This document shows, piece by piece, positions 40,268 through 50,630 of a stretch of 64,000 nucleotides of DNA. Both the position numbers and the translations under genes were made by a program. The notes under the pieces were generated by a model, which saw nothing but the letters and a program-made list of their open reading frames with translations, had not been told where the DNA came from and did no database searches. This DNA is from Aquisalibacillus elongatus. GTDB taxonomy: Bacteria > Bacillota > Bacilli > Bacillales > Alkalibacillaceae. Within the stretch, counting starts at the first letter, position 1; every line of letters begins with the position of its first letter. The stretch covers positions 244,270 through 308,269 of the forward strand of contig NZ_RKRF01000009.1 of assembly GCF_003843875.1 (NCBI RefSeq). The letters are read 5' to 3'.

Positions 40268-41656
40268 ATGATGAATAAACTCTCTATTAAGGTTGGACTA
40301 TTATTTTTTATATTTATAGTTCTTGTTGAACTGTTGCTATTTTTCATTCTTTATACAAATTTGGCTAATAATCAAGTAGATGAAGTCATGGATAATTTAC
40401 TGGCAAGGGGTAATACACATCGAGATGTTTTAGAAGATCATTATAATAAATCTACTATGGAGCATGTTGGAATCATGGAGTCTGCATCAGATTTTGTCGT
40501 CGTAATAACAGACACAAATGGCAATGTCATCGTAAATTCTAATCCCGTAGAACCTGAAATTAAACAAGTCATTCAAAGTGCAGTTCAACAACCTATTTCT
40601 TCTGATGGAGAAATTATTGAAGAAAAATGGAAAACCAAAAAATATATAGCATCTGATAGTCTGATTAAAGTTGATGGAGAAATCAAAGGGCATGTACTAA
40701 TGTTTGCGGAAACCAATAAAGTAAAAAATATGCTCTTGCAGTTAGGAAATCAATTTAAAATTATTGGTATACTCACCATTATACTAACAATTATAACTAT
40801 ATTGATATTATCTAAATTTATTACGTCACCACTCATTAAAATCAAAGAAGCGACCGAGCAAATCTACAAGGGAAATAAACAGATTAAATTAAACTTAAAG
40901 AGAAATGATGAATTAGGTAGCTTAGCAAAAACCATCACAAGAATATCTCATGATTTAGATCAACTAAAGACTGAGCGCAGTGAGTTTTTAACCAATATTT
41001 CACACGAACTAAGAACACCTTTAACCTATATTAAAGGTTATGCAGATATTATCAATCGTCCTAACATTAAGATTGAAGATACGAAAAATTATAGTTCTAT
41101 TATTAAAGATGAAGCTGAACAGTTATCTATTTTAATCAAAAACTTATTTGACTTGGCTAAAGTGGATCAGAATAAGTTTGCCATTAACCAAGAATGGACT
41201 CCGTTGTGTGAAGTTATACAATCTGTCATTAACAGATTAAGGCCAGCTTTTAATGATAAAAATTTAACCATAGAAGAACATTGTCCAAAAAGTTTAGTTG
41301 CCTTTATTGATCCTCCTCGCATACAACAAGTTTTAATCAACATATTAGATAATGCCAAAAAACATTCATTCGAAGGTGGTAAAATAACTTTAAATGTATC
41401 GGATACATCTAATGAAATTGAGATTTTGATAACTGATGAAGGGGAAGGTATTCCAGAGGAAGAAATTCCATACTTATTTAATCGTTTATACAGAATTGAC
41501 AAATCACGATCGCGTTTAAGTGGGGGTTCTGGGATAGGTTTAACTATAGCAAAAGAAATCGTTGAATCACATGGAGGGTCCATTAAAATTGTAAGTGAAT
41601 TAGGAAAGGGAACAAGTGTAAAAGTTAATCTCCCAAGGGGTGAAAAATATGTTTAA
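40268..41656 (+). CDS. sensor histidine kinase (copper/metal type)
   Basis: A 462-residue kinase: two membrane helices (about 10-30 and 162-182) around a periplasmic-type sensor of about 130 residues, HAMP domain after the second, then HisKA with NISHELRTPLTYIKGY (His at about residue 245), N-box LDNAKKHSF, G1 TDEGEGIP, F and G2 SGGSGIGLTI. It overlaps the response regulator by 8 bases. Its ATG follows the previous stop directly and has a weak ribosome site, implying coupling. The signal is probably extracellular copper, from gene context. Confidence 0.88.
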   Translation: MMNKLSIKVGLLFFIFIVLVELLLFFILYTNLANNQVDEVMDNLLARGNTHRDVLEDHYNKSTMEHVGIMESASDFVVVITDTNGNVIVNSNPVEPEIKQVIQSAVQQPISSDGEIIEEKWKTKKYIASDSLIKVDGEIKGHVLMFAETNKVKNMLLQLGNQFKIIGILTIILTIITILILSKFITSPLIKIKEATEQIYKGNKQIKLNLKRNDELGSLAKTITRISHDLDQLKTERSEFLTNISHELRTPLTYIKGYADIINRPNIKIEDTKNYSSIIKDEAEQLSILIKNLFDLAKVDQNKFAINQEWTPLCEVIQSVINRLRPAFNDKNLTIEEHCPKSLVAFIDPPRIQQVLINILDNAKKHSFEGGKITLNVSDTSNEIEILITDEGEGIPEEEIPYLFNRLYRIDKSRSRLSGGSGIGLTIAKEIVESHGGSIKIVSELGKGTSVKVNLPRGEKYV

Positions 41657-42317
41657 AGCCTTGGTAGTCGATGATGAAGTTAGAATGCTTGATTTAATTG
41701 AAGTGTATTTACAGACTCATTCTTTTATATGCACAAAAACAACTAATGCACATGAAGCCTTAAGAATTTTAGAAGAAGATGATATAAATATTATGATTTT
41801 AGACATCATGATGCCTGAAATGAGTGGATTTGAGTTATGCCAAAAAGTACGAACTTTTTCAAATATACCTATCATTATGTTAACAGCACGTGACCAACAA
41901 GAAGACCTCATAAAAGGGTTGAAACTAGGAGCGGACGATTATATTACAAAACCTTTTGACGAACATGAATTAGTTGCTAGAATGGAAGCTTTACTTAGAC
42001 GAACACAACCCCAAAATATTATTGAAACAAATGGCTTAGTCTGGGATAAAGATAAATTTGAATTATCATATAGAAATCAAATAATCAAGTTAACCCCAAA
42101 GGAATTTAACATGATTGGTTATTTATTAAGGAACCCACATCAAGTTTATGAACGCGAAAAATTAATAGACTTAATTTGGGGATATGTCACAGATGTTGAA
42201 GGGAGAACCGTTGACTCCCATATACGTAATATAAGAGATAAGATTAGAAAAGTAGGCTTTCCAGTTGATCAGCATTTAATAACCGTATGGGGGGTTGGAT
42301 ACAAGTGGATAAAATAA
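41649..42317 (+). CDS. OmpR/PhoB-family response regulator
   Basis: A 222-residue regulator. Receiver: DDE at residues 8-10, phospho-acceptor Asp52 in MILDIMMPEMSGF, Lys in ITKPFDEHE. Winged-helix output: LTPKEFNMIGYLLRNPHQV, VEGRTVDSHIRNIRDKI and VWGVGYKW. ATG 41649 is taken (AGGGGTG 8 bases before); GTG 41640 is inside that site. It forms a two-component system with the kinase and ends with a terminator. Confidence 0.9.
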   Translation: MFKALVVDDEVRMLDLIEVYLQTHSFICTKTTNAHEALRILEEDDINIMILDIMMPEMSGFELCQKVRTFSNIPIIMLTARDQQEDLIKGLKLGADDYITKPFDEHELVARMEALLRRTQPQNIIETNGLVWDKDKFELSYRNQIIKLTPKEFNMIGYLLRNPHQVYEREKLIDLIWGYVTDVEGRTVDSHIRNIRDKIRKVGFPVDQHLITVWGVGYKWIK

Positions 42318-42335
42318 TGTTAGTGGTTTCAAAAG

Positions 42336-42372
42336 TTAAAAGAAGCTAACCAATAAAGTCAGCTTCTTTTAA
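42336..42372. terminator. bidirectional terminator between copper-island operons
   Basis: The stem TTAAAAGAAGCT/AGCTTCTTTTAA with a 13-base loop, then a T-run; the minus side ends the SHOCT gene. Confidence 0.85.
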
Positions 42373-42626
42373 CTTTTTAGTTTATCTTTTAATCGATCAT
42401 ATTCTTCTTCAGTAATTTCCCCTTTGGCAAGTCGGCGTTTCAACACTTCTAATGAATCGCCTTCAGGGTAAGCTGAGTCCTTCCTTTCTTTATTATTCTC
42501 ACCTTTAAACATCCATACTACTATTACTACAATTAACACAATGATGATAATCATAATAATACTAAATAGGAAATTTCCAAAAAAACTTCCTCCCATCCCA
42601 TCATTCATCATGTTACCATTCATCAT
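42369..42626 (-). CDS. SHOCT-domain small membrane protein
   Basis: An 85-residue protein: Met-rich start (MMNGNMMNDGMGG), a membrane helix at 18-40 rich in Ile/Val, and a C-terminal SHOCT domain (EVLKRRLAKGEITEEEYDRLKDKL). The Met/Gly start could bind copper(I). ATG 42626 has AAGGAG 8 bases upstream; a longer frame uses a GTG inside that site. It follows the multicopper oxidase by 21 bases on the same strand, so it is in its operon. Confidence 0.8.
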   Translation of the reverse strand: MMNGNMMNDGMGGSFFGNFLFSIIMIIIIVLIVVIVVWMFKGENNKERKDSAYPEGDSLEVLKRRLAKGEITEEEYDRLKDKLKS

Positions 42627-42647
42627 AAGAAACACTCCTTTTCATAT

Positions 42648-44144
42648 TTACTCAACAAACGGAGAGTAAACACTTTCATAATCTACAATTGTCATCATAC
42701 CAAGGTCTGCATGGTTATTATCATGACAATGGAATAACCATTCTCCTTTATTATCAGCTTTAAAGAAAATCTCAAAGGTTTCTCCTGGTTTAACATTAAT
42801 TAAATCTTTTACGATTGGTTCATTTAATTTTTGGTCATTTTTCGACTCAACTTGAAATCGATGGCTATGCAAATGCATAGGGTGGTTAAAACGTCCATTA
42901 TTGTTGATTTCGACTTTAACTATGTCCCCTTCTTCCACTTCAATGGGTGGGGTATTAGGAAATTGTTGCTCATTAATTTGAAATACCATGCCATCACCCA
43001 TGTCCATTCCCATGTTTAAATCCATTTCATAACTAACATCAACTTGATTAGGTGTATCTTCAAAGATAAGATTTTTATTACCAAGAGTTGCGCCATCGAT
43101 ACTTGAACCTTCTTTAGCTTGATTAGGTTCAATGTTTTCATAATTATCATTCTTATTTGTAATAACTGGTATACTAGCGTTAACACCATCTTCTAATGAA
43201 GTAAGGTTTGATACGAACCAAGGTTTAGATTGATGGTTTGATACTTCTAAATCTACCCTTTCTCCAGGTGCAACCTCTATAACACTAGCTTGATTATTTT
43301 TATCCAATGTTTTGATCGCATCGTAAGCAACGACTTTTGTAGTCCCTTTTGGAAAACTTAATCTTTGAACTTGATACCCAGCATTAATAATTCTAAGAAG
43401 AGTTTTTTCTCCTTTTTTCACCATTATTGGCTCTATGCTAGTCCCAGATTTACCATTAACTGTATAAGTATCATACATTTGTTTCGTATCAGCTTCCCCA
43501 TTCATTCCACCCATCATCATACCAGGCATTGTTGTTAAACTTTCTGGATTTCTGTCTGTCGCCCATTCATCTAATATAAGTATTTGTTCACGATCATAAT
43601 TGTTTTGTTGATCACGTTCTTCAACTACTAATGAACCATATAGGCCTTTATCAACTTGTAAGGCGCTATGTTGGTGCGAATGATACCAATATGTCCCTGG
43701 GTGCTTCGCTTCAAATTGGTAAGTAAATGTATCACCTGGTTGTACAGCTTCTTGAGTTAAGTCGGGTACACCATCCATGACATTAGGTAAAATAGCCCCA
43801 TGCCAATGGATTGTAACAGGAACATCTAAATTATTTTTTAAATTAACTTTTAGAATATCCCCTTCCGTTACACGGAGAGGTTCACCTGGTACTGAACCAT
43901 TATAAGTCCAAGCATTAACTTTTTTACCATTTTCTAATGACCATTCAACTTCCTCAGCAGTCAAATTATATTCAGTTATATTTTGGTCACTAAAATCATT
44001 TTTGTATAACTCTTCAATGTTAATCTCACCATTGACCAGTTGTGGTGTACCATCAGAACCTTCATTAAAAATCCAATGATAACTACTATATCCTAAAAAT
44101 AGAAGCAATATTATTAAAATGGAACCTATAATTTTTTTATTCAC
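42648..44144 (-). CDS. multicopper oxidase
   Basis: A 498-residue multicopper oxidase, membrane-anchored or exported by an N-terminal hydrophobic helix (about 5-22). The four copper-binding blocks are present: TIHWHGA, WYHSHQHSA, HPMHLHSHRF and HCHDNNHADLGMM. A Met-rich loop (TTMPGMMMGGMNGE and LNMGMDMGDGM) resembles the cuprous-oxidase loop of CueO. A GTG at 44144 is used, with GAGGAGG 8 bases upstream. It detoxifies Cu(I) outside the cell. It is divergent from the copper-storage gene at 44309. Confidence 0.88.
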   Translation of the reverse strand: MNKKIIGSILIILLLFLGYSSYHWIFNEGSDGTPQLVNGEINIEELYKNDFSDQNITEYNLTAEEVEWSLENGKKVNAWTYNGSVPGEPLRVTEGDILKVNLKNNLDVPVTIHWHGAILPNVMDGVPDLTQEAVQPGDTFTYQFEAKHPGTYWYHSHQHSALQVDKGLYGSLVVEERDQQNNYDREQILILDEWATDRNPESLTTMPGMMMGGMNGEADTKQMYDTYTVNGKSGTSIEPIMVKKGEKTLLRIINAGYQVQRLSFPKGTTKVVAYDAIKTLDKNNQASVIEVAPGERVDLEVSNHQSKPWFVSNLTSLEDGVNASIPVITNKNDNYENIEPNQAKEGSSIDGATLGNKNLIFEDTPNQVDVSYEMDLNMGMDMGDGMVFQINEQQFPNTPPIEVEEGDIVKVEINNNGRFNHPMHLHSHRFQVESKNDQKLNEPIVKDLINVKPGETFEIFFKADNKGEWLFHCHDNNHADLGMMTIVDYESVYSPFVE

Positions 44145-44308
44145 TATTCTAACCTCCTCATGCCTAAATTTTAGCCAAAACATATGCAGTTTTTGTGCAC
44201 ATAAACTGAACAGTTTTTATTAAATCAATTATTGACATTAATTTGCTCATATTATCAGACACTTTGGATAATATAATTGATGAACTACAACATAAGGAGG
44301 ACGAACTA

Positions 44309-44653
44309 ATGGGAGTACTATCAACATCACCTACTAATATGGATAGTTGTATTGAGGCATGCCTTAAATGTTTAAGAGCATGTGAAGAATGTTTTACTGC
44401 GTGTTTACAAGAGCCTGATGTACAAGCAAGAGCTCAGTGTATTCAGGTTTTAAATGATTGTGCTGAAATTTGTGGACAAGCAGCACAATACATGTCACGT
44501 AATAGTACTTTTGCGACGAACCTTTGTGGTGTCTGCGCTCAAGTTTGTGAACAATGTGCTATGGAGTGTGAAAATTTCCAGGATGCACATTGTAAGGAAT
44601 GCGCTCAAATTTGTCGTGAGTGTGCTCAACAATGTCGTCAAATGGCAGGGTAA
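44309..44653 (+). CDS. four-helix-bundle copper-storage protein (Csp/DUF326)
   Basis: A 114-residue protein with about 19 Cys, many in CxxxC helical spacing (CIEACLKCLRACEECFTAC, CAEICGQAA, CGVCAQVCEQCAMEC and CKECAQICRECAQQC). Copper-storage proteins of this family hold many Cu(I) ions in a four-helix bundle. ATG 44309 is chosen because AAGGAGG lies 9 bases before it. It lacks a signal peptide, so it is cytosolic (Csp3-like). A TATAAT box sits at about 44268 between this gene and the divergent oxidase. A terminator follows. Confidence 0.88.
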   Translation: MGVLSTSPTNMDSCIEACLKCLRACEECFTACLQEPDVQARAQCIQVLNDCAEICGQAAQYMSRNSTFATNLCGVCAQVCEQCAMECENFQDAHCKECAQICRECAQQCRQMAG

Positions 44654-44661
44654 TTCAAGAC

Positions 44662-44689
44662 GGGACAGGTCTATGCCTGTCCTTTTTTT
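44662..44689 (+). terminator. terminator after the copper-storage gene
   Basis: GGACAGG/CCTGTCC with a short loop and seven T. Confidence 0.88.
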
Positions 44690-44781
44690 GTGCATAAAAA
44701 CCATTGGTACATAGTTAGTGTTTAAAAATAGTATTATTAGTGAATAGAATTATAAAACCTAAAAAAAGAGGTGAAAGATTG

Positions 44782-46794
44782 ATGAGCCATAATCATGAGC
44801 ATCACCAACATAATCACGAAAACCATGAGGACCACCAAGAGCACGACCATCATAATCATCATGAGCATATGGTTCAGGATTTTAAGAAACGACTTTATAT
44901 TTCAATAGCCATAACTATTCCGATATTATTATTATCACCAATGATTCAATCATTCTTAGGAGTAGACTGGCGTTTTACTTATGATCAATACATTTTATTT
45001 GGACTATCAACCTTTATATTTTTCTATGGAGGATGGCCTTTTCTAACTGGTGGAATCGATGAGTTAAAAGAAAAAAATCCAGGCATGATGACTCTAATTG
45101 GTCTTGCAATTGTTGTAGCGTATGTTTATAGTTCACTAACCGTTTTTGGTTTAGAAGGACGAAACTTCTTTTGGGAGCTTGCGACACTTATTGATATAAT
45201 GCTACTCGGACATTGGATTGAAATGCGTTCGATTATGGGAGCTTCCAATGCGTTAGAGGAATTAGTCAAACTGATGCCAAATACAGCGCACAGATTAAAT
45301 GAAAATAACCAAGCAGAAGAAGTATCAGTGTCTGAGTTAAAAATAAATGATCATGTTTTAGTTAAACCAGGTGAAAAGATTCCTGTAGATGGCTTGATTT
45401 TGGATGGCCATACCTCGGTTGATGAATCGATGTTAACCGGGGAATCTGTTCCGATTGAAAAACAACAGAATGACGAAGTGATCGGCGGTTCAATTAATAA
45501 AGAAGGATCGTTAACTATCAAGGTTCAGAAAACAGGAAATGATTCATATTTGTCTCAAGTTGTTGATTTAGTAAAGGAAGCTCAAGCTTCCAAATCAAAA
45601 GCTCAAGACTTCACTGATCGCGCAGCGAAGTGGTTATTCTACATTGCGATTGCTGCGGGTATTATCACGCTTGTTATATGGCTCAGCTTAGGCTATTCAT
45701 TTGATGTTGCTCTAGAACGTATGGTGACCGTCATGGTTATTACATGTCCACACGCTTTGGGACTAGCCTCACCATTAGTGGTAGCGGTGTCTACCGCATT
45801 GTCCGCAAAACAAGGGCTATTAATCCGAAACCGTGTTAATTTTGAAAATGCGAGACAAATTGACACTGTCGTATTTGATAAAACAGGGACTTTAACAAAA
45901 GGAGAGTTTGGTGTAACAGACATTATTCCAAACGAGACAAGCGAAGAGGAAATACTACAATTAGCCGCGAGCGTCGAACAAAAATCCGAACATCCTATTG
46001 CTGAAGGAATCGTTCACGCTGCTGAAGAACGAGAAATTACTTTAAAGAACATTGAAAATTTCAGTTCTTCTACTGGAGAAGGAATTGAAGGTCAAGTAGA
46101 CGGCCAAACAATTAAAGTTGTGAGTCCCAAGTATGTTCAAGAAAATAGTATTAACTTTGACCAAGACTCTTTTAATCAACTATCAGATCAAGGAAAAACT
46201 GTCGTGTTTGTTCTATTGGATCAACAATTAATGGGCATGATAGCACTAGCAGATATTATCAAAGACGAAGCAAAAGAAGCTGTTAAATTGTTAAAAGATG
46301 CTGGTATTCAACCTGTTATGTTAACTGGTGACCACCAGAAAGTTGCTAATTGGGTATCAAAGCAAATTGGAATAGATGAGGTGCATGCAGAAGTATTACC
46401 AGACCATAAAGCCAATCATATTAAAGAAATCCAAAGTAAAAAACAACGCGTGGCTATGACAGGAGACGGAATTAATGACGCACCAGCATTGGCAACGGCT
46501 GATTTAGGGATTGCTATTGGAGCTGGAACAGATGTCGCGATGGAAACAGCAGATGTCGTGTTAGTACAAAGCAATCCAAAAGATGTCGTATCATTGATTG
46601 ATTTATCCAAAAAAACGTATCGTAAAATGGTGCAAAATCTATGGTGGGCTTCAGGCTATAACATTATAGCCATCCCTTTAGCAGCCGGAGTACTAGCTCC
46701 AATTGGAGTTGTGCTAAGCCCAGCAGTAGGTGCGATGTTGATGAGTCTAAGTACTGTTATTGTTGCAATTAATGCGAAATTATTAAAAGCATAA
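44782..46794 (+). CDS. copB: copper-transporting P-type ATPase, CopB type
   Basis: A 670-residue P1B-type ATPase. It has a His-rich N-terminus (about 20 His in the first 38 residues) and the membrane motif CPHALGLASPLV (CPH marks CopB-like P1B-3 pumps rather than CPC CopA pumps). TGES, the phosphorylation site DKTGTLT, HP in KSEHPIAEG, and GDGINDAPAL are intact. There is no CxxC metal domain. ATG 44782 follows AGAGGTG. It exports copper, perhaps silver. A gene of about 70 bases spacing separates it from the copper-storage gene. Confidence 0.9.
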   Translation: MSHNHEHHQHNHENHEDHQEHDHHNHHEHMVQDFKKRLYISIAITIPILLLSPMIQSFLGVDWRFTYDQYILFGLSTFIFFYGGWPFLTGGIDELKEKNPGMMTLIGLAIVVAYVYSSLTVFGLEGRNFFWELATLIDIMLLGHWIEMRSIMGASNALEELVKLMPNTAHRLNENNQAEEVSVSELKINDHVLVKPGEKIPVDGLILDGHTSVDESMLTGESVPIEKQQNDEVIGGSINKEGSLTIKVQKTGNDSYLSQVVDLVKEAQASKSKAQDFTDRAAKWLFYIAIAAGIITLVIWLSLGYSFDVALERMVTVMVITCPHALGLASPLVVAVSTALSAKQGLLIRNRVNFENARQIDTVVFDKTGTLTKGEFGVTDIIPNETSEEEILQLAASVEQKSEHPIAEGIVHAAEEREITLKNIENFSSSTGEGIEGQVDGQTIKVVSPKYVQENSINFDQDSFNQLSDQGKTVVFVLLDQQLMGMIALADIIKDEAKEAVKLLKDAGIQPVMLTGDHQKVANWVSKQIGIDEVHAEVLPDHKANHIKEIQSKKQRVAMTGDGINDAPALATADLGIAIGAGTDVAMETADVVLVQSNPKDVVSLIDLSKKTYRKMVQNLWWASGYNIIAIPLAAGVLAPIGVVLSPAVGAMLMSLSTVIVAINAKLLKA

Positions 46795-46984
46795 ATTCTG
46801 AAAACAGCTCCTCATTCGGAAATGAATCATTCGAGGCAGATCCCTTTGCAGGAATTTATCATCGATACACTAGATGCAAAACCAGAAAATTATATAAAGC
46901 TATTTTTGCAGTTTATAAATATGAATTAGATGAAAGAATTGTGGTTAAGTTTGTATAAAGCTAAAAATAATAGGAGATAATATT
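46795..46984 (+). other. intergenic stretch without a supported gene
   Basis: About 190 bases after copB. One plus frame ending near 46930 reads LQEFIIDTLDAKPENYI, faintly like the tail of an MBL-fold hydrolase, but without a start or ribosome site. I see no repeat or promoter that I can defend. Confidence 0.3.
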
Positions 46985-47024
46985 AAAGCTGAGGTTGTAA
47001 ATTGAAAACAACCTCAGCTTTTTT
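46985..47024. terminator. bidirectional terminator between copB and glmS
   Basis: A 14-bp perfect stem AAAGCTGAGGTTGT/ACAACCTCAGCTTT with a 9-base loop; a T-run follows on the plus side. Confidence 0.9.
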
Positions 47025-47031
47025 AGTTCTA

Positions 47032-48831
47032 TTACTCAACTGTAACCGACTTCGCCAAATTCCTCGGCTTATCAACGTCACAATCACGGTGAAGGGCAGC
47101 GTAATAAGAGATTAGCTGTAATGGTAGTACAGAGACTAATGGTGTTAGAAGTGAATGAACGTTAGGGATGACGAATGCATCGCCTTCACGATCTAGTCCT
47201 TCTAGGCTAATAATGCAGTCATTTGCTCCACGTGTAACAACCTCTTGAACGTTGCTTCGAATCGAGCTGTTCACGTGTTCTTGTGTTGCAAGGGCAATGA
47301 CTGGTGTGCCGTCTTCGATTAACGCGATTGTACCGTGTTTGAGTTCTCCGCCAGCGAATCCTTCAGCCTGGATATATGAGATTTCTTTAAGTTTTAATGC
47401 GCCTTCTAATCCAACGAAGTAGTCAAGGCCGCGTCCAATAAAGAAGCAATTGCGAGTGGTTGATAGATAGTCGCGAGCGATTTGCTCGAATACTTCTTTT
47501 TGGTCGCATAATGATTCCATTGCGCTTGAGACGATGCCTAGTTCTTTCATTGGATCGAAGTCTAATGTTAAGCCTTTTGCACGGGCTGTATCGACTGCTA
47601 AGATCGCTAATACAGCCATTTGTGCGGTATAGGCTTTTGTTGATGCAACGGCAATTTCAGGGCCTGCATGCAGATGCATCGTATAAGTTGCTTCACGAGA
47701 AAGGGTGGACCCTGGCACGTTTGTAAGCGTGAGTGCTGGGTGTCCTAGTTTGTTTGTTTCCACTAATACTGAACGTAAGTCTGCTGTTTCACCACTTTGT
47801 GAGATGAACACGAACAGTGGTTTTTCAGATAGTAGTGGGAAGTTATATGAAAATTCGCTTGCGACGTGTACCTCTGTTGGTACTTCTGCGATTTTCTCTA
47901 AAAATTCTTTACCGATTAAGCCAGCGTGATAGCTTGTGCCCGCAGCGATAATATATACGCGGTCGCATTCACTCATGGCTTTTCGAATATCTTCATCTAG
48001 CTTAATATCGTCATTTTCATCCTGATACTCTTGGATGATATTACGCATAACAAAAGGCTGCTCGTCGATTTCTTTTAACATGAAATGCGGATAAGTGCCT
48101 TTTTCAATGTCACTTGCGTCGATTTCAGCTGTGAATGGTTCACGTTCTACTGTTGTTCCGTCTAATTTCTGAAGTTCGACATTGTCTTGTTTAACAATAA
48201 CAACTTCCTCATCCATTAGCTCAACGAATTGGTCTGTTACTTGTAACATTGCCATTGAGTCACTTGCAACCACGTTAAAGTCTTCACCTAAGCCAACGAG
48301 TAATGGGCTTTTGTTTTTCGCAACGAATATTTCATCTGGATTTTCTGAATCTAATACTGCTAGTGCATATGATCCGTGTAGTAAACTAACCGTCTTACGG
48401 AACGCTTCAAGCGTATTACCTGATTCTAAAGCAAATTTTTCGATAAGCTGAACAATCACTTCTGTATCTGTTTCACTCGCAAAGTTCACACCTTCAAGAT
48501 AATCACGTTTAAGTTCTTCAAAGTTTTCAATGACACCATTGTGAACTAACGTGAACCTGCCAGTTGAACTTTGGTGAGGGTGAGCGTTCGTTTCGCTTGG
48601 CTCACCGTGTGTTGCCCAGCGTGTGTGACCGATTCCGGTTGTTGCATGAACACTTTCATCGACCGCTTCTCTTAGGTTCGCAATACGTCCTTTAACTTTA
48701 AATACATTCATATCTTCTGAACGTACGGCAATACCTGCTGAGTCATAACCACGGTATTCAAGTTTTTCTAGTCCTTTTAAAAGAATCTCTTTTGTGTCTT
48801 CGTTACCGATATATCCTACAATTCCACACAT
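47032..48831 (-). CDS. glmS: glutamine-fructose-6-phosphate aminotransferase
   Basis: A 599-residue GlmS: N-terminal class II glutamine amidotransferase (catalytic Cys in [17 protein letters not shown]), two SIS domains that bind the sugar phosphate ([24 protein letters not shown]), and the C-terminal [11 protein letters not shown] closing the active site. It makes glucosamine-6-phosphate, the first step to peptidoglycan amino sugars. AGGAGGTAACGAACT precedes the ATG. Upstream lies the glmS ribozyme, so it is feedback-controlled by its product. Confidence 0.97.
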   Translation of the reverse strand: MCGIVGYIGNEDTKEILLKGLEKLEYRGYDSAGIAVRSEDMNVFKVKGRIANLREAVDESVHATTGIGHTRWATHGEPSETNAHPHQSSTGRFTLVHNGVIENFEELKRDYLEGVNFASETDTEVIVQLIEKFALESGNTLEAFRKTVSLLHGSYALAVLDSENPDEIFVAKNKSPLLVGLGEDFNVVASDSMAMLQVTDQFVELMDEEVVIVKQDNVELQKLDGTTVEREPFTAEIDASDIEKGTYPHFMLKEIDEQPFVMRNIIQEYQDENDDIKLDEDIRKAMSECDRVYIIAAGTSYHAGLIGKEFLEKIAEVPTEVHVASEFSYNFPLLSEKPLFVFISQSGETADLRSVLVETNKLGHPALTLTNVPGSTLSREATYTMHLHAGPEIAVASTKAYTAQMAVLAILAVDTARAKGLTLDFDPMKELGIVSSAMESLCDQKEVFEQIARDYLSTTRNCFFIGRGLDYFVGLEGALKLKEISYIQAEGFAGGELKHGTIALIEDGTPVIALATQEHVNSSIRSNVQEVVTRGANDCIISLEGLDREGDAFVIPNVHSLLTPLVSVLPLQLISYYAALHRDCDVDKPRNLAKSVTVE

Positions 48832-48849
48832 AGTTCGTTACCTCCTAGA

Positions 48850-49085
48850 CGAAAGAGGCAAACAAAGTCCTGATGTCAGGGGCATTCGTTTGCCCCTTTC
48901 TCGTATTCTGCATTTTTTGGTCATCTTGTTTTAGCTGGTTGTGCATAGAGTCGCCTCTATGTTTTCAACTAAAATTTTTCAGCTGAGATGATTGACAGCT
49001 GGAAGGCACCCGCCGATTTTTCGATGAAACCTTCTCCTCGTCAACTATTTCTATTAAAACCGTTCATAGAAATAGTCCTGGCGCT
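48850..49085 (-). ncRNA. glmS ribozyme riboswitch
   Basis: On the minus strand the leader has the cleavage site A/GCGCC at 49085/49084, then GTTGACGAGGAGAAGG and TCGGCGGGTGCCTTCC, which match the self-cleaving glmS core (P2.1/P2.2 region). A CATAGAG-GCGA-CTCTATG hairpin and a long GGGGCAAAC hairpin follow, downstream of the core. Glucosamine-6-phosphate would trigger cleavage and lower glmS expression. The 3' boundary is approximate. Confidence 0.9.
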
Positions 49086-49202
49086 TTTGTATTAAGTTTT
49101 CCGACTACGCTCCTTTCCATTCCCGAATCATGTCCTTTTCAAACGGACAATTCTTATTTTACTGTATTTTCTAGTCAAAGGTCAATTACATTTCCTTTAC
49201 AA

Positions 49203-49233
49203 GAAAAAAGCATAGGGTGTGACCCCTATGCTT
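49203..49233 (-). terminator. terminator of the cdaA-cdaR-glmM operon
   Basis: On the minus strand AAGCATAGGGG/CCCTATGCTT with a short loop and TTTTTTC. glmS therefore has its own promoter, upstream of the ribozyme. Confidence 0.85.
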
Positions 49234-49247
49234 ATTATATGATGAAA

Positions 49248-50594
49248 TTACATTCCGAGTGTTTCTTCGACGACCTTTACAACTTGATTGACGTATTTTT
49301 CGCAATCATCCTTCGTCGGTGCCTCAACCATGATTCGAACAACTGGCTCTGTACCAGAAGGTCGAACTAACACACGACCTTTATCTCCTAATTCCGCTTC
49401 GACGCGGTCGATTTCTTGTTTGATCGTTTCGTTGTCCGTCACGGCGTGTTTATCAGTCACGCGGACGTTTTTAAGCTCTTGTGGGAACTTTTTAATATCG
49501 TCGGCTAGCTCTGATAATGATTTATCGGTTTCTTGGATGACATTAACTAGCTGTAAAGCCGATAACATGCCATCACCTGTTGTGTTATGGTCTAAGAAAA
49601 TGATGTGGCCGGATTGCTCGCCACCAAGGTTGTATCCGGACTTACGCATCTCTTCCATAACATAACGGTCGCCGACTTTCGTTTTCACCGTTTTTATATC
49701 TAATTGATCGAAAGCACGGTATAAACCGATATTACTCATTACGGTTGTTACAACTGTATCTTGCTTTAGGCGACCTTGGTTTTTGTAAAAACGGCCGCAA
49801 ATATACATAATTTTATCGCCATCGATAATATTTCCTTTTTCATCAACAGCAATTAAGCGGTCACCATCACCGTCAAAGGCTAAGCCGATATCGGCGCCTT
49901 GTTCGACCACAGTTTCTCTAAGTTTTTCTGGGTTGGTTGAACCGTAGCCATCATTAATATTAAGGCCATCCGGTGATGCACCAATCGCAAAAATATCAGC
50001 TTCTAAATCAGCAAATAAGTGTGACGCTAATGGAGATGTAGCACCATGTGCACAGTCTAGGACGATTTTGACACCTTCAAAGTCCTGATCAATCGTCTGT
50101 TTTAGGTGTTGTAAATATTTTTGGCCGCCTTCGTAGTAATCCATTACTTGGCCAACATCTGCACCAACCGGGCGAGGTAATTCATCTGATTCAGCATCTA
50201 AGTATTGTTCAATTTCGTCTTCTTGCTCATCTAACAATTTAAACCCATCAGAACCAAAAAATTTTATTCCGTTGTCCTCAACCGGATTATGTGAAGCTGA
50301 GATCATAACACCAGCCTGTGCGCCTGATGCTTTCGTTAAATAAGCGACTCCAGGGGTCGAAATAACGCCAAGGCGCATCACTTCTACGCCTACTGATAGG
50401 ATACCAGCAACTAAAGCGCCTTCTAACATTTCTCCAGATACTCTTGTGTCTCTCCCAACTAGAATTCTAGGCTTTTCTGTTGCATCTTTTGTTAACACGT
50501 ATGCACCACAACGGCCAAGTTGATATGCTAATTCTGGTGTTAGTTCTGTATTGGCTATGCCTCGGACACCATCTGTACCGAAATATTTACCCAT
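49248..50594 (-). CDS. glmM: phosphoglucosamine mutase
   Basis: A 448-residue GlmM. Active serine lies in [18 protein letters not shown], the metal loop is [13 protein letters not shown], sugar-binding GGEQSGHII and phosphate-binding [14 protein letters not shown] are all intact. It converts glucosamine-6-phosphate to glucosamine-1-phosphate for UDP-GlcNAc. ATG 50594 follows AAGGAG by 9 bases; the frame runs further upstream to a non-start region. Third gene of the cdaA-cdaR-glmM operon. Confidence 0.97.
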   Translation of the reverse strand: MGKYFGTDGVRGIANTELTPELAYQLGRCGAYVLTKDATEKPRILVGRDTRVSGEMLEGALVAGILSVGVEVMRLGVISTPGVAYLTKASGAQAGVMISASHNPVEDNGIKFFGSDGFKLLDEQEDEIEQYLDAESDELPRPVGADVGQVMDYYEGGQKYLQHLKQTIDQDFEGVKIVLDCAHGATSPLASHLFADLEADIFAIGASPDGLNINDGYGSTNPEKLRETVVEQGADIGLAFDGDGDRLIAVDEKGNIIDGDKIMYICGRFYKNQGRLKQDTVVTTVMSNIGLYRAFDQLDIKTVKTKVGDRYVMEEMRKSGYNLGGEQSGHIIFLDHNTTGDGMLSALQLVNVIQETDKSLSELADDIKKFPQELKNVRVTDKHAVTDNETIKQEIDRVEAELGDKGRVLVRPSGTEPVVRIMVEAPTKDDCEKYVNQVVKVVEETLGM

Positions 50595-50630
50595 ATTTTT
50601 TCGCTCCTTTATCTCTTCCATTGTCACGAT

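Noticed and set aside
46795..46935. MBL-fold hydrolase remnant
   Set aside because: Similarity is limited to about 15 residues with no start codon; too weak to call.
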